Source: Curtobacterium citreum (GTDB lineage Bacteria; Actinomycetota; Actinomycetes; Actinomycetales; Microbacteriaceae). From it: a DNA stretch of 64,000 bases. Where the stretch lies: contig NZ_VFMQ01000001.1 of assembly GCF_006715175.1 (NCBI RefSeq), positions 2,542,001 through 2,606,000 on the forward strand. Direction: 5' to 3'. The translations under genes and the position numbers were made by a program. The stretch's first letter is position 1. Each line of letters opens with the position of its first letter. The notes below the pieces were generated by a model, which did no database searches, was not told the origin of the DNA, and was given only the letters and a program-made list of their open reading frames with translations. This document shows, one piece after another, positions 17,900 to 26,833 of this stretch.

Positions 17900-19878
17900 C
17901 GGGCCGTCCCCCGCTGTCGACGCACCGCGTCGAGCAGGACGGCCGCCCGCGCCGCGAAGGAGTGCTCGGCACCGATCCGCGCGCCGCGTTCCACACGCGC
18001 GGCGACGGTGGTCGACTCCCCCCGCTGCGCCGTCCGACGGAGCTCGTCGACCGAGCCGTACGTCCGCACCGCGCCGTGGAACAGGTCCTCGACGCCGGGC
18101 ACCGGGTCGGTGACGACGAGCGCACCCGAGGCCGCCGCGTCGAACAGCCGGTTCGAGACGAACCCGTCCCGCGCCATGTCGTCCCAGTGGTCGTTGAGCA
18201 CCACCCGGGCGCTGCGGTAGAGCGACGGCAGCGCGTCGTTCGGCACGAACACCCCGCGGTGCACGCCGTCCGGCAGCAGCCCTTCCCAACCCTCGCCCCA
18301 CACGGCCAGGTCGAGGCCGGCCTCCACCGCGTCCCGCACCACGGGTCGGAACACCGCGCGGGTCTTGCCCACGAACGCGACGTCGAGTCCGGCGTGCTCG
18401 GGGTCGACCGGCCCCGGGTGGAAGCGTGCCGGGTCGGTCGCCTGCAGCAGCGGCTCGACGGAGAGGCCCGTGGCCGCGGCCGTGCGCTCGGCCCAGACCG
18501 GACCGGCGGCGAACCGCAGGTCGTACCGGGTGAGCTCGGCCGGCGTGACGAGGTCCGGGTGCGAGATCACCCACAGGACGTTGGTCGCCGTCGGGTGCGT
18601 GGGGGTGTCGTCCAGTCCCCGCAGGGTCAGGGCGACGTCGTCGAGGTGTTCCGAAGCGGGCCGGACGTGGGACTCGCGGTGGTCGACGACGACCTCCTGC
18701 CCCAGCCCGCGGAGCGCCGCCGCGAGGTCGTGTGCGAAGAACGTGTCGCCCCAGTCGTCGCCCCGGGGTCCGGGGTGCGCGGCGATGCGGACGGACCAGC
18801 GCAGTCGTTCCCCCCGGTCGACGAGCGCGATCCGTTCCGGTCCGCGCTCCGCCCGTACGACGGGTTCGCGCAGGGCCACCGGCGCGCCGGCGACGTCGGC
18901 GGACCCGGCGCCCGGGACGAGTCCGAGCCGGGACAGGGCGGTCGTCGCGGTGTCGTCCCGGCGGCCGCGCCACACGGTCAGGGCGTCGGCGGCATCGCCG
19001 TCGTAGCGCCGCTCCCGGAGTGCGCCCGTGCGGTACACCCGACCCAGCGGCACGACGACGCAGTCGCCACCGGCGCCGTCCGCGGTGTCGCGCGTCAGCC
19101 GCGCCACCGCGGTCCGCGTGTCGACGGTCGGCACGGGCGCGGCCAGGTCTCCGGTGCGGACCGCGAAGCACGGCTCGTCGGCCGCGAACACCGTGACTCC
19201 GGCGAGGGCCTCGGCGTCCTCCGCCGGGTGTCCGCGCAGCAGCGCCGCGACGGGAGCCGTCCCGCGGACGAGCACCGCGCCCGCGCTCGCGACCACGTCG
19301 TCGGCGGTCCGGACGACGGCCACGGCGACCCGCGCCTCCCGGCCGTCCTCGGTGGCGGTCCCGACGGCCGCCACCAGCCGCTGCCAGCCGTCCGCCGGCA
19401 GCGCGATCGACGCGTCCTGCACCACGGTGACGGCGCTCGTCAGGAGCGGGCGTGCGGCCGCGACCGCGCCGCCCCACGTCGCCGCGACCGTCGGTCGCGC
19501 GACCAGGTGGTCGGGACCGGCTTCGACCGGCGCGTAGGTGCTCGTCGGCCCGGCGTGCACGTCGTGGACGCTGACGACGACCGTGCGCGCGCCGGCCGCG
19601 GTCGCGCCGTCGACGGCCGGCCGGTGCGCGCCGGAGCGGAACGCGGACTCGGCGACGGTCACGACGACGTCGAAGCCGTCGGCGGTCTGTGGCGGCGCGG
19701 CGGTCGGGTCCGGGAACGTCGTGTCGACCGGGAGGCGCGTGGCGGCTCCGGCGTCCGGGCGCGGCCCGCTCGTGGTCGCGTCGGCCGCCGTGGTCCCGTC
19801 CGGTGCCGAGGTGCCGCCGCCGGGTCCCTGCGACACTCCGGGCCGGCCGAAGAGCCGGCCGAGCCCGGTACGCCGCAT
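17896..19878 (-). CDS. Large CgeB-type glycosyltransferase
   Basis: A 660-residue protein starting at ATG 19878 within a TGATG overlap with the rmlA stop. The first 65 residues are low-complexity, rich in G/T/A/P. About 70-330 is a region I cannot assign, possibly a degenerate GT2 fold. About 340-640 is a GT-B-like domain resembling CgeB/Glyco_trans_1_2, with N-V-L-W-V-I-S-H-P-D, D-V-A-F-V-G-K-T, V-F-V-P-N-D-A-L-P-S-L-Y and S-N-R-L-F-D-A-A-A-S-G. Co-transcription with rmlC-rmlA suggests rhamnosyl transfer (inference). Confidence 0.8.
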   Translation of the reverse strand: MRRTGLGRLFGRPGVSQGPGGGTSAPDGTTAADATTSGPRPDAGAATRLPVDTTFPDPTAAPPQTADGFDVVVTVAESAFRSGAHRPAVDGATAAGARTVVVSVHDVHAGPTSTYAPVEAGPDHLVARPTVAATWGGAVAAARPLLTSAVTVVQDASIALPADGWQRLVAAVGTATEDGREARVAVAVVRTADDVVASAGAVLVRGTAPVAALLRGHPAEDAEALAGVTVFAADEPCFAVRTGDLAAPVPTVDTRTAVARLTRDTADGAGGDCVVVPLGRVYRTGALRERRYDGDAADALTVWRGRRDDTATTALSRLGLVPGAGSADVAGAPVALREPVVRAERGPERIALVDRGERLRWSVRIAAHPGPRGDDWGDTFFAHDLAAALRGLGQEVVVDHRESHVRPASEHLDDVALTLRGLDDTPTHPTATNVLWVISHPDLVTPAELTRYDLRFAAGPVWAERTAAATGLSVEPLLQATDPARFHPGPVDPEHAGLDVAFVGKTRAVFRPVVRDAVEAGLDLAVWGEGWEGLLPDGVHRGVFVPNDALPSLYRSARVVLNDHWDDMARDGFVSNRLFDAAASGALVVTDPVPGVEDLFHGAVRTYGSVDELRRTAQRGESTTVAARVERGARIGAEHSFAARAAVLLDAVRRQRGTAR

Positions 19879-20741
19879 CAGTCCTGCAGGAGGTTCTGCA
19901 GGTACACGCCGTAGCCGCCCTTCACGAGCGGCGCGGCCAGGTCGGCGAGCTGCGCGTCGTCGATCCAGCCGTTGCGCCAGGCGATCTCCTCGATGCAGCC
20001 GATCTTGAAGCCCTGGCGGTCCTCGATGACCTTGACGTACTCGGACGCCTGCATCATCGACTCGAACGTGCCGGTGTCGAGCCAGGCGGTGCCGCGGTCG
20101 AGGACCTGCACGCCGAGCTTGCCGGCGTCGAGGTAGCGCTCGTTGACCGTCGAGATCTCGAGCTCGCCACGGGCGCTCGGCTCGATCGTCTTGGCGATCT
20201 CGATGACCGAGTTGTCGTAGAAGTACAGCCCGGGGACCGCGTAGTTCGACTTCGGGTGCTCGGGCTTCTCCTCGATGGAGACCGCCGTGAAGGAGTCGTC
20301 GAACTCGACCACGCCGTACGCCTTCGGGTCGGCGACGTGGTACGCGAAGATCGTCGCGCCGTCGACCTCGGTGTTCTTCCGGAGGTTCGTGCCGAGGCCC
20401 GTGCCGTGGAAGATGTTGTCGCCGAGGACGAGCGCGACGCTGTCGTCGCCGATGAACTCCTCGCCGATGACGAAGGCCTGCGCGAGGCCGTCCGGGCTCG
20501 GCTGCACGGCGTACTGGATGTCCATGCCGAGGGACGACCCGTCGCCGAGCAGGGCCCGGAACTGGTCGTTGTACTCCGGGGTCGTGATGACGAGGACCTC
20601 GCGGATGCCCGCCATCATGAGGGTCGACAGCGGGTAGTAGACCATCGGCTTGTCGTAGATCGGCATGAGCTGCTTGCTGATGCCCTTGGTGATCGGCCAC
20701 AGGCGCGTGCCGGAACCGCCGGCCAGGATGATGCCCTTCAC
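19878..20741 (-). CDS. rmlA: Glucose-1-phosphate thymidylyltransferase
   Basis: A 287-residue enzyme joining dTTP and glucose-1-phosphate into dTDP-glucose, the first step to dTDP-L-rhamnose. The N-terminal signature is present (L-A-G-G-S-G-T-R-L), followed by [10 protein letters not shown] and Y-D-K-P-M-V-Y-Y-P, and the length matches the short RmlA type. It sits 12 nt behind rmlC and overlaps the next gene, forming rmlC-rmlA-glycosyltransferase. rmlB and rmlD lie 7-8 kb away. Confidence 0.96.
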   Translation of the reverse strand: MKGIILAGGSGTRLWPITKGISKQLMPIYDKPMVYYPLSTLMMAGIREVLVITTPEYNDQFRALLGDGSSLGMDIQYAVQPSPDGLAQAFVIGEEFIGDDSVALVLGDNIFHGTGLGTNLRKNTEVDGATIFAYHVADPKAYGVVEFDDSFTAVSIEEKPEHPKSNYAVPGLYFYDNSVIEIAKTIEPSARGELEISTVNERYLDAGKLGVQVLDRGTAWLDTGTFESMMQASEYVKVIEDRQGFKIGCIEEIAWRNGWIDDAQLADLAAPLVKGGYGVYLQNLLQD

Positions 20742-20753
20742 GTCCGGGCCCCC

Positions 20754-21362
20754 TTACTTCTTCGTCCGGAGGGACTCGGTGTAGGCCACCGCTTCCTCGT
20801 AGGTCGGCAGCAGACCCTGCTCGGCGGCCTGCTCGAGCGTCGGCGCGGTGGTGTCCTTCTCGGACAGGACCGGCTCGCCGATGCCGTCGGGCAGCTCGAG
20901 GCCGACCGTCGGGTCGAGGATGGTGATCCCCTTCTCGCGCTGCGGGTCGTAGTGCGCGCTGACCAGGTAGTTGACGGTCGAGCGGTCCTCGAGCGCGACG
21001 ATCGCGTGGCCGAGGCCCTCGGACAGGTAGACGGCCCTGCGGTCGACGTCGTCGATCCGGACGGCGTCCCACTGCCCGAACGTCGGGGAACCGACGCGGA
21101 TGTCGACGATGTAGTCGATGAACGCGCCACGGACGGCCGTCACGTACTTCGCCTGGCTCGGGGCGACGAGGGCGTAGTGGATGCCCCGCGCGACGCCGGC
21201 GGACGAGATGGACATGTTCACCTGGCGGAGGTCCAGCGGGTGACCGACGGTCTCCTCGAGGACGTCGGCACGGTACGACTCGAGGAACGCTCCTCGTGCG
21301 TCGCCGTGCTGGACGGGCGTGAACTCCCACGCGCCGGGGATCTTCAGTTCGCGGATCTGCAC
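20754..21362 (-). CDS. rmlC: dTDP-4-dehydrorhamnose 3,5-epimerase
   Basis: A 202-residue cupin-type epimerase of the dTDP-rhamnose pathway. The stretch Q-V-N-M-S-I-S-S-A-G-V-A-R-G-I-H-Y-A carries the catalytic histidine, and V-Y-L-S-E-G-L-G-H-A-I-V-A-L is the usual C-terminal sheet. GTG 21362 has no ribosome site; instead TAGGCT lies 6 nt upstream, so the mRNA is probably leaderless. Confidence 0.95.
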   Translation of the reverse strand: MQIRELKIPGAWEFTPVQHGDARGAFLESYRADVLEETVGHPLDLRQVNMSISSAGVARGIHYALVAPSQAKYVTAVRGAFIDYIVDIRVGSPTFGQWDAVRIDDVDRRAVYLSEGLGHAIVALEDRSTVNYLVSAHYDPQREKGITILDPTVGLELPDGIGEPVLSEKDTTAPTLEQAAEQGLLPTYEEAVAYTESLRTKK

Positions 21363-21368
21363 CGGGGA

Positions 21369-21374
21369 AGCCTA
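21369..21374 (-). promoter_or_regulatory. Leaderless -10 box for rmlC (TAGGCT)
   Basis: Read on the minus strand, TTTGCTAGGCT is followed by 6 nt and then the rmlC GTG. It closely resembles the box at 2778 (TTGCTAGGGT). Confidence 0.5.
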
Positions 21375-21410
21375 GCAAAGCGCGCGCGGACGCCGCCGGA
21401 GCGCGCTGCG

Positions 21411-21448
21411 CGCTGCTGGCTACGGGCTGCGGGCTGCTGGCTGCTGGG
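21411..21448. repeat. Imperfect GGCTGCTGG-type tandem repeat
   Basis: The short gap between genes ending at 21472 and starting at 21362 contains repeated GCTGCTGGCT / GGGCTGCGGGCT units next to an alternating GCGCGC stretch. It may be slippage-prone spacer or part of a terminator; no function is assigned. Confidence 0.4.
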
Positions 21449-21471
21449 TGTTCCGCGCCGGCCGCGGCGCC

Positions 21472-23973
21472 TCAGGCCGGGTCGATCCCGAGGGCCGTCC
21501 GCCAAGGGCCGTCCGCGCCGAGCGTGCGTTCGGCCGCGACGTACGCGCGCGCTCGGGCGACCCGTTCCCCGGACTGCCGGAACGCGGTGAGCAGGGCGGC
21601 GCGCCACGCGTCCGGTCCGTCACCCGCGAGCAGACCACCGTGCGCGTCGACGCCGGCGTAGGACGGCCGGTCGGAGCCGACGAAGGGCAGCCCGAGCATC
21701 GTGTACTCGAGGAACTTGAGGTCGCTCTTGGCGTCGTTGAAGCGGTCGTCGGTGAGCGGCGCCACGCCGGCGGACCACCGGTGTGCGTTCGCCCGCAGGA
21801 ACGCGACGAAGTCCGGGTAGTGCGACGCGCCCTCGGGGACTGCCAGCCGGTCGTGCCAGACGTCGTCGTCCCCGGTCACACCGACGACCTCGAGACGCAC
21901 CGGTCGGCCGTCCTCGTCCGTGAAGCCGTCGAAGACCGGACGGAGCAGGTCGAGGTCGCCACCGTGGGTCGCGGACCCCATGTACAGGACCCGGCGGGGA
22001 CCGGTGGTGTCGGCGGCCGACGGGGCGGTGACGGTCTGGTCGGCCCACAGGCCCGGTTGGACGGCGTTGGGCACGACGACGGCGGCCACGGCCTCGGCGG
22101 CGAGCACCGCCTGCAGCGCGCGCGTCGAGACGACCACGGCGTCGGCGGACCGGACCAGGCGATCGACGGACGCCAGGCGCTCCGGGTCGTACTCGGCCCG
22201 CGCGAGCCGGGCACGGGCCTCCGGGGAGAAGAAGTCGTCGTCGACCTCGGCGACGATGCGGGTGCCCTCGGCGCGTGCGCGGGCGAACGCGTCGTCCAGG
22301 GACGCCAGGGGGAACGCGTCCCGCTGCACGAGGATCGCGTCCAGGTGGGCGGTGTCCGAGCCGTCCGCCCACCGCACCGGGTCGACCTGCGCGACGCGGG
22401 CGGCACCGGACGCGGCGAGCGCCGACATGCGTCCCGTCACGCGGATGTGGGCGGAGGCGGGGTGGACCCCGCCGGCCCCGTGCACGACGAAGCCCACCAG
22501 GGGCAGCGGCTCGGTGGCGACCGGACCGGGGACGGCGCCCGTGCCCGTCCCCGTCGCTGTCCCCGTTCCCGTCGCGACCGGTCGGCGCAGGAACGCCACC
22601 CAGGTCAGGACGACCACGACGGCAAGGGCGAGGACCGCCAGCGCGACGGCGACCCGGGTGATCGGGAGCGTGGCGGCGGCGGTGAACGCGGGCCGGGACA
22701 GGTCGACGATGGCGAACCAGTCGTACCCGGCGACGGTGATCCACGTGGTGACGACGAGCGGCGCGACGATCCGTCCGAACCCCGTCAGGCCGACCGCCAT
22801 CGCGACGGCCAGGACGGGCACCACCGGCAGGCCGTACCGGGCCTGCGCGGCACCGCCCTGCATCGTGAAGCGCACCTGCAGGAACACCACTGCGGCGAAA
22901 ACCGCCACGAGCATCAGGGCGACGAGCGCGTCGGCGAGCCGGTCGCCGCGGGGGTCGAGGTCGCGGCGACGGACCGGTGCGAGCGTGCTGCGCCGGAGCC
23001 CGGGCACGACGGCGACGACGACCGCGAGCAGCAGGGGGACGACCAGGAGCGCCCACGTCCACCCCCACGGGTCGGCGAAGTGTCCGCGGAACACCGAGAA
23101 CACGCCGGACCAGAACCCCGGGTCGGTGACGGTCTCGACGAAGCCGTGCTGCTCGCGCCGCAGGTTCTGCGCTGCCCAGTCGGGGTGGCTGCCGGCGATG
23201 TTCCCGGTGAGCTGGCGGTTGCGGAGGAAGAACCACCCCGCGGCGAGCACCGGGGCGACCGCGGCGACCGCCACGGCGAGGACCTTGCCCGGCAGGCGGT
23301 TCCACCGGCCGCTCCCCTTGGCGCAGAGGAAGGCGACCAGGACGACCGCGACGAAGACGACCGCGGAGAGGCGGCTGAGCATGCCGGCTGCCGTCACCAC
23401 GGCACCGAGGACCACGAGTCGCGTGGAGAGACCCCGGCGGATCGCGGTGGCGCCGACGCCGATCGCGAGCGCCCCGAACGCGACGTTCGGCAGGTCGTTG
23501 TAGACCGCGCCACCGACGAGCAGGAACATCGGGGTCATCGCGACGACGACCGCCGCGACGGCGGAGACGACCGGTCTGGCGGGCAGGACCCGACGCGCCG
23601 CCCACGCGGAAGCGAGCACGGTCAGACCGGCGAGCACGGCGTTCACGGCGCGTCCGGTGAGGACGGCCGCGTACAGGTGGCCGCCGTCCCAGAGCGGCCC
23701 GACCACCGGGGCGAGGATCGCGTAGAAGAGCGGCGGGTGCTGTGACACCCACTGGACGGGCGGCAGGATGCCGAAGGGCGACCGGATCGAGAGCCCGTCC
23801 TCGAAGACCGGCAGGTGCCCGTGCCAGACCGTCACCGCGTAGTCGAAGTGCGCGGCCTCGTCACCGGAGTTGAAGGGCGGGGCGCTGAAGCCGATCGCGA
23901 TCGACGCGAGGACGGCGAAGCACGCCGCGGCGAGGACGATGCCGGCGGTGACGGACGGGAGGGATCGACGCAC
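21472..23973 (-). CDS. Fusion of a DUF2142-like GT-C membrane domain and a GT-B glycosyltransferase
   Basis: About 833 residues. GTG 23973 is preferred over TTG 24003 because GGGAGGA lies upstream and the product then begins with a short basic tail and a membrane segment. Residues about 1-500 form 11-12 membrane segments. The first outer loop carries N-S-G-D-E-A-A-H-F-D and then Q-H-P-P-L-F-Y, motifs shared with the two proteins at 25112 and 26830. A low-complexity T-G-T-G linker follows. A soluble domain of about 320 residues is GT-B-like: V-D-D-D-F-F-S-P, V-V-V-P-N-A-V, V-L-Y-M-G-S-A-T, F-N-D-A-K-S-D-L-K-F-L-E-Y. One polypeptide may thus work on both membrane faces; this is inference. Confidence 0.82.
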   Translation of the reverse strand: MRRSLPSVTAGIVLAAACFAVLASIAIGFSAPPFNSGDEAAHFDYAVTVWHGHLPVFEDGLSIRSPFGILPPVQWVSQHPPLFYAILAPVVGPLWDGGHLYAAVLTGRAVNAVLAGLTVLASAWAARRVLPARPVVSAVAAVVVAMTPMFLLVGGAVYNDLPNVAFGALAIGVGATAIRRGLSTRLVVLGAVVTAAGMLSRLSAVVFVAVVLVAFLCAKGSGRWNRLPGKVLAVAVAAVAPVLAAGWFFLRNRQLTGNIAGSHPDWAAQNLRREQHGFVETVTDPGFWSGVFSVFRGHFADPWGWTWALLVVPLLLAVVVAVVPGLRRSTLAPVRRRDLDPRGDRLADALVALMLVAVFAAVVFLQVRFTMQGGAAQARYGLPVVPVLAVAMAVGLTGFGRIVAPLVVTTWITVAGYDWFAIVDLSRPAFTAAATLPITRVAVALAVLALAVVVVLTWVAFLRRPVATGTGTATGTGTGAVPGPVATEPLPLVGFVVHGAGGVHPASAHIRVTGRMSALAASGAARVAQVDPVRWADGSDTAHLDAILVQRDAFPLASLDDAFARARAEGTRIVAEVDDDFFSPEARARLARAEYDPERLASVDRLVRSADAVVVSTRALQAVLAAEAVAAVVVPNAVQPGLWADQTVTAPSAADTTGPRRVLYMGSATHGGDLDLLRPVFDGFTDEDGRPVRLEVVGVTGDDDVWHDRLAVPEGASHYPDFVAFLRANAHRWSAGVAPLTDDRFNDAKSDLKFLEYTMLGLPFVGSDRPSYAGVDAHGGLLAGDGPDAWRAALLTAFRQSGERVARARAYVAAERTLGADGPWRTALGIDPA

Positions 23974-24090
23974 GATGTGCGATCCTCCCACAGTCCGTGA
24001 CAAGGTGATCTGTGCTCAGCCCCGCGACGTCCGGCCCGGCTCACGCCGACTCCGAGCGCGACACCGAGACCGCAGCATCTGTGCGTCCGC

Positions 24091-24096
24091 ATAGGC
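24091..24096 (+). promoter_or_regulatory. Putative -10 box TAGGCT
   Basis: TAGGCT in the 207-bp gap between divergent genes at 23973 and 24181 would give a leader of about 80 nt for the gene at 24181. No clear -35 was found. Confidence 0.25.
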
Positions 24097-24180
24097 TGGG
24101 CGGAGGAGTCCGGACAGCTCCCCACCATCGCCCGAGCCCGCGGGCGGTGCACCGACGACCAGATCGAGACGCCCGACGCA

Positions 24181-25122
24181 GTGAAGCTCTTCATCCAGAT
24201 CCCGTGCCTCAACGAGGAACAGACGCTCCCCGCCGTCCTCAGCACCATCCCGGAGTCGATCCCCGGCATCGACGAGATCGAGGTGCTGGTCATCGACGAC
24301 GGGTCGACCGACCGGACCGTCGAGGTCGCGCGCGCCCACGGCGTGACGCACTTCGTCCGGCACACGTCGAACATGGGGCTCGCGCGGTCCTTCCGGGACG
24401 GCGTGGACTACGCGCTGCTGCACGGCGCGGACATCGTCGTGAACACCGACGGCGACAACCAGTACCCGCAGGCGCAGATCGCCGACCTGGTCCAGCCGAT
24501 CCTGCGGTCCGAGGCCGAGATCGTCATCGGCGACCGGCAGACCCGGACGATCGAGCACTTCTCCGGGTTCAAGAAGGCGATGCAGCGCTTCGGTTCCTGG
24601 GTGGCGAGCCGCGCCGCCGGGCTCGACCTGCCCGACGCCGCCAGCGGCTTCCGCGCCTACTCGAAGTACTCGCTCATCCGGCTGAACATCGTGACGCGGT
24701 TCAGCTACTGCATGGAGACGATCGTGCAGGCCGGGTACAAGCGCATCGCGATCGCGAGCATCCCGATCACGACGAACGCGAAGACGCGCGAGTCGCGCCT
24801 GTTCAGCAACATCTGGCAGCACATGTTCGAGTCCGGTTCGGCGATCGCCCGCGTGTACCTGATGTACCGCCCGATGGCGCTGTTCGCGTCGGTGAGCGCG
24901 GTCCTCGCCGCCTGCGGGCTCATCCCGTTCGTCCGCTACCTGGTCCTGCTCGCCACCGACTCCGGCGGGAACCACCTGCAGTCGCTGCTGCTCGGGATCG
25001 TGCTCGTCATCACCGCGGTCCTGTCGATCACGATCGGCGTGGTCGCGGACCTGACGCGGCTGAACCGCACGCTGGCAGAGGAGCAGCTCGACCTGCAGAA
25101 GCTCGCCCGGTATGGCGACTGA
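24181..25122 (+). CDS. Membrane-anchored GT2 (polyprenyl-phosphate sugar synthase-like)
   Basis: A 313-residue protein. Residues 1-225 are a GT2 domain: I-P-C-L-N-E-E, I-D-D-G-S-T-D-R-T, N-T-D-G-D-N-Q-Y and D-A-A-S-G-F-R-A-Y. Two C-terminal membrane helices follow (about 240-295). This layout fits enzymes charging undecaprenyl phosphate with a sugar that a GT-C enzyme then uses outside; the next two genes are GT-C-like. It overlaps the following gene by 11 nt. GTG 24181 gives the complete first strand. Confidence 0.85.
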   Translation: MKLFIQIPCLNEEQTLPAVLSTIPESIPGIDEIEVLVIDDGSTDRTVEVARAHGVTHFVRHTSNMGLARSFRDGVDYALLHGADIVVNTDGDNQYPQAQIADLVQPILRSEAEIVIGDRQTRTIEHFSGFKKAMQRFGSWVASRAAGLDLPDAASGFRAYSKYSLIRLNIVTRFSYCMETIVQAGYKRIAIASIPITTNAKTRESRLFSNIWQHMFESGSAIARVYLMYRPMALFASVSAVLAACGLIPFVRYLVLLATDSGGNHLQSLLLGIVLVITAVLSITIGVVADLTRLNRTLAEEQLDLQKLARYGD

Positions 25123-26833
25123 CCTCCCCGCGCAGGCCGACACGACGACGTCGGCGCACCGGCGCGCCCCCGAGGGTGGCGCGCCGGGCGGTCGCGAGTG
25201 TCTCGTCGTCGTCGCGGTCACGGCGCTCTTCGGTGTGCTCCTGGTGCTCTGGGCGGCCCTCCTGCCCGCGTTCCAGGCCCCGGACGAGCGCGCGCACTTC
25301 GACGCCGCGGTGCACCTCGCGATCGGGGACGGCTGGCCCGACCCGGGCGACATGCACCTGCTCCGGGCGGTGGACCAGGCCGGGTCCGGTGCCGGACCGT
25401 CGATGGGCGACCTCCTGCGGTCGACCGGGTCGGCCGAGGCCGACACCGTCAACCAGATGACGCAGCACCCGTCGACGTACTACGTCCTCGCCGGAGGTGT
25501 GCTGCGCGCGGTCGACTTCACGGCGCACCGTGTGGACGTCGACGTGGTCCTGGTCCGGCTCTTCAGCGCCCTCTTCGTGCTGCCGCTCCCTGCCCTCGCC
25601 TGGGCCACCGTGCGCCGCGTGACGGGCTCACCCCGGGCCGCGGTCGTCGGCGCCTTCGCGGTGCTGGCCGTGCCGGAGCTGGCGTCGATCGGTGCGTCCG
25701 TGTCGAACGACCCGCCGGTCGTGCTGTTCGCGGCCACCACGGTGTGGCTCGCGAGCAGGGTGCTCACCGGGGACGCGCGGACCAGGACCGCCGTCGCCCT
25801 CGCGGTGTCGCTCGGTGTCGCCATCCTCTGGAAGGGCACGGCGCTCCCGCTGATCCCGTTCGTCGCGGTCGTCGTGCTGGTCGGGGCATCCCGTCGCACG
25901 GGGGTCGCGGCCCGGCTGCTCCGCGCGCTCTGGGTGCTCGCGATCGCCGCGCTGATCGGCGCGTGGTGGTGGCTGCGGAACCTCGTGGTCTTCCACACGC
26001 TGCAGCCGAGCGGCTTCGAGTCGATCCGACCACCGCAGCCCTTCCCGGCGGGCACGGGTCCTGACCCGGCGGCGTTCGCGGACGTGTCGTGGACGACCAT
26101 CGCGCGGACGTTCTGGGGCAGCTTCGGCGGCCGCGCGCAGTGGATCCTGTCGCCCGTCGTGTTCGAGACCGCCACGGTGCTCGCGCTCGGCGCGGTCCTG
26201 GTCTGGGGCTTCCGTCGCGCTCCCGGGCTCCGTGTGGCGGTCGCGCTGGCGGTGCTGCCACTGACCGTCTTCGTGTTCCAGACCGCGAACGCCTGGGGCA
26301 GCTACCGCTCGACGACCTTCATCGGCGCGACACAGGGGCGCTACTACTTCCCCGCGCTGCTCGTCTTCGTCGCCCTGAGCGCGATCGCCTGGCGGCGTGC
26401 CGTCGGGACCGACCGGGCACGGCGGCGGTTCGCGACGGTCGTGAGTGCGATCGCCGTGGCCCTGGCGCTCTACGGTCCCTTCTTCACGTTCACCTGGATC
26501 GGCGAGAGCGGACGCACCCGGGTCACCTCGGCCGGACTCGCGGCGCTGGCTGCGTCGACACCCGCGCCCGTGCCCGGCCTCGTCGCGGCGTGGCTGGTCG
26601 CGCTCGTGCTCGCGGTGACCGCGGTGCTCCTGTCGCGAGGCGTCCCGAGCGTTCCCGGTGTCCCGGGTGTCCCGGGTGTCCCGGGTGTCCCGGGTGTCCC
26701 CGACACCGAGCCGGTCGGTGCACCGGCCGGACACGCAGCCGCCGGCGACGGCGGTGCGCCCGCCGGCAACGACCACGACCACGGGACGACGTCCGATCCG
26801 GGCAGCGTCCCCGACCGAGGAACCACCGCATGA
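25112..26833 (+). CDS. DUF2142-type GT-C membrane protein
   Basis: A 573-residue polytopic protein, about 11-12 membrane segments. The first outer loop has Q-A-P-D-E-R-A-H-F-D and later Q-H-P-S-T-Y-Y, matching the loops of the proteins at 21472 and 26830. The acidic pair is where GT-C enzymes hold metal or acceptor. A cytoplasmic-type tail of about 70 residues includes a V-P-G tandem repeat encoded by 9-bp DNA units. It probably transfers the sugar charged by the GT2 just upstream; the family has no settled function, so this is inference. Confidence 0.75.
   Translation: MATDLPAQADTTTSAHRRAPEGGAPGGRECLVVVAVTALFGVLLVLWAALLPAFQAPDERAHFDAAVHLAIGDGWPDPGDMHLLRAVDQAGSGAGPSMGDLLRSTGSAEADTVNQMTQHPSTYYVLAGGVLRAVDFTAHRVDVDVVLVRLFSALFVLPLPALAWATVRRVTGSPRAAVVGAFAVLAVPELASIGASVSNDPPVVLFAATTVWLASRVLTGDARTRTAVALAVSLGVAILWKGTALPLIPFVAVVVLVGASRRTGVAARLLRALWVLAIAALIGAWWWLRNLVVFHTLQPSGFESIRPPQPFPAGTGPDPAAFADVSWTTIARTFWGSFGGRAQWILSPVVFETATVLALGAVLVWGFRRAPGLRVAVALAVLPLTVFVFQTANAWGSYRSTTFIGATQGRYYFPALLVFVALSAIAWRRAVGTDRARRRFATVVSAIAVALALYGPFFTFTWIGESGRTRVTSAGLAALAASTPAPVPGLVAAWLVALVLAVTAVLLSRGVPSVPGVPGVPGVPGVPGVPDTEPVGAPAGHAAAGDGGAPAGNDHDHGTTSDPGSVPDRGTTA
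26651..26702 (+). repeat. 9-bp tandem repeat encoding V-P-G
   Basis: About five to six copies of GTGTCCCGG lie inside the 3' part of the gene at 25112-26833. They code for repeated Val-Pro-Gly in the hydrophilic tail. The unit is a multiple of three, so slippage changes length but not frame. Confidence 0.85.

Noticed and set aside
23974..24003. TTG 24003 as the start of the GT-C/GT-B fusion
   Set aside because: No ribosome site precedes it, and GGGAGGA lies between it and GTG 23973, which is the better start.
26651..26702. CRISPR-like array
   Set aside because: Units are 9 bp, contiguous and without spacers; they are a coding tandem repeat.
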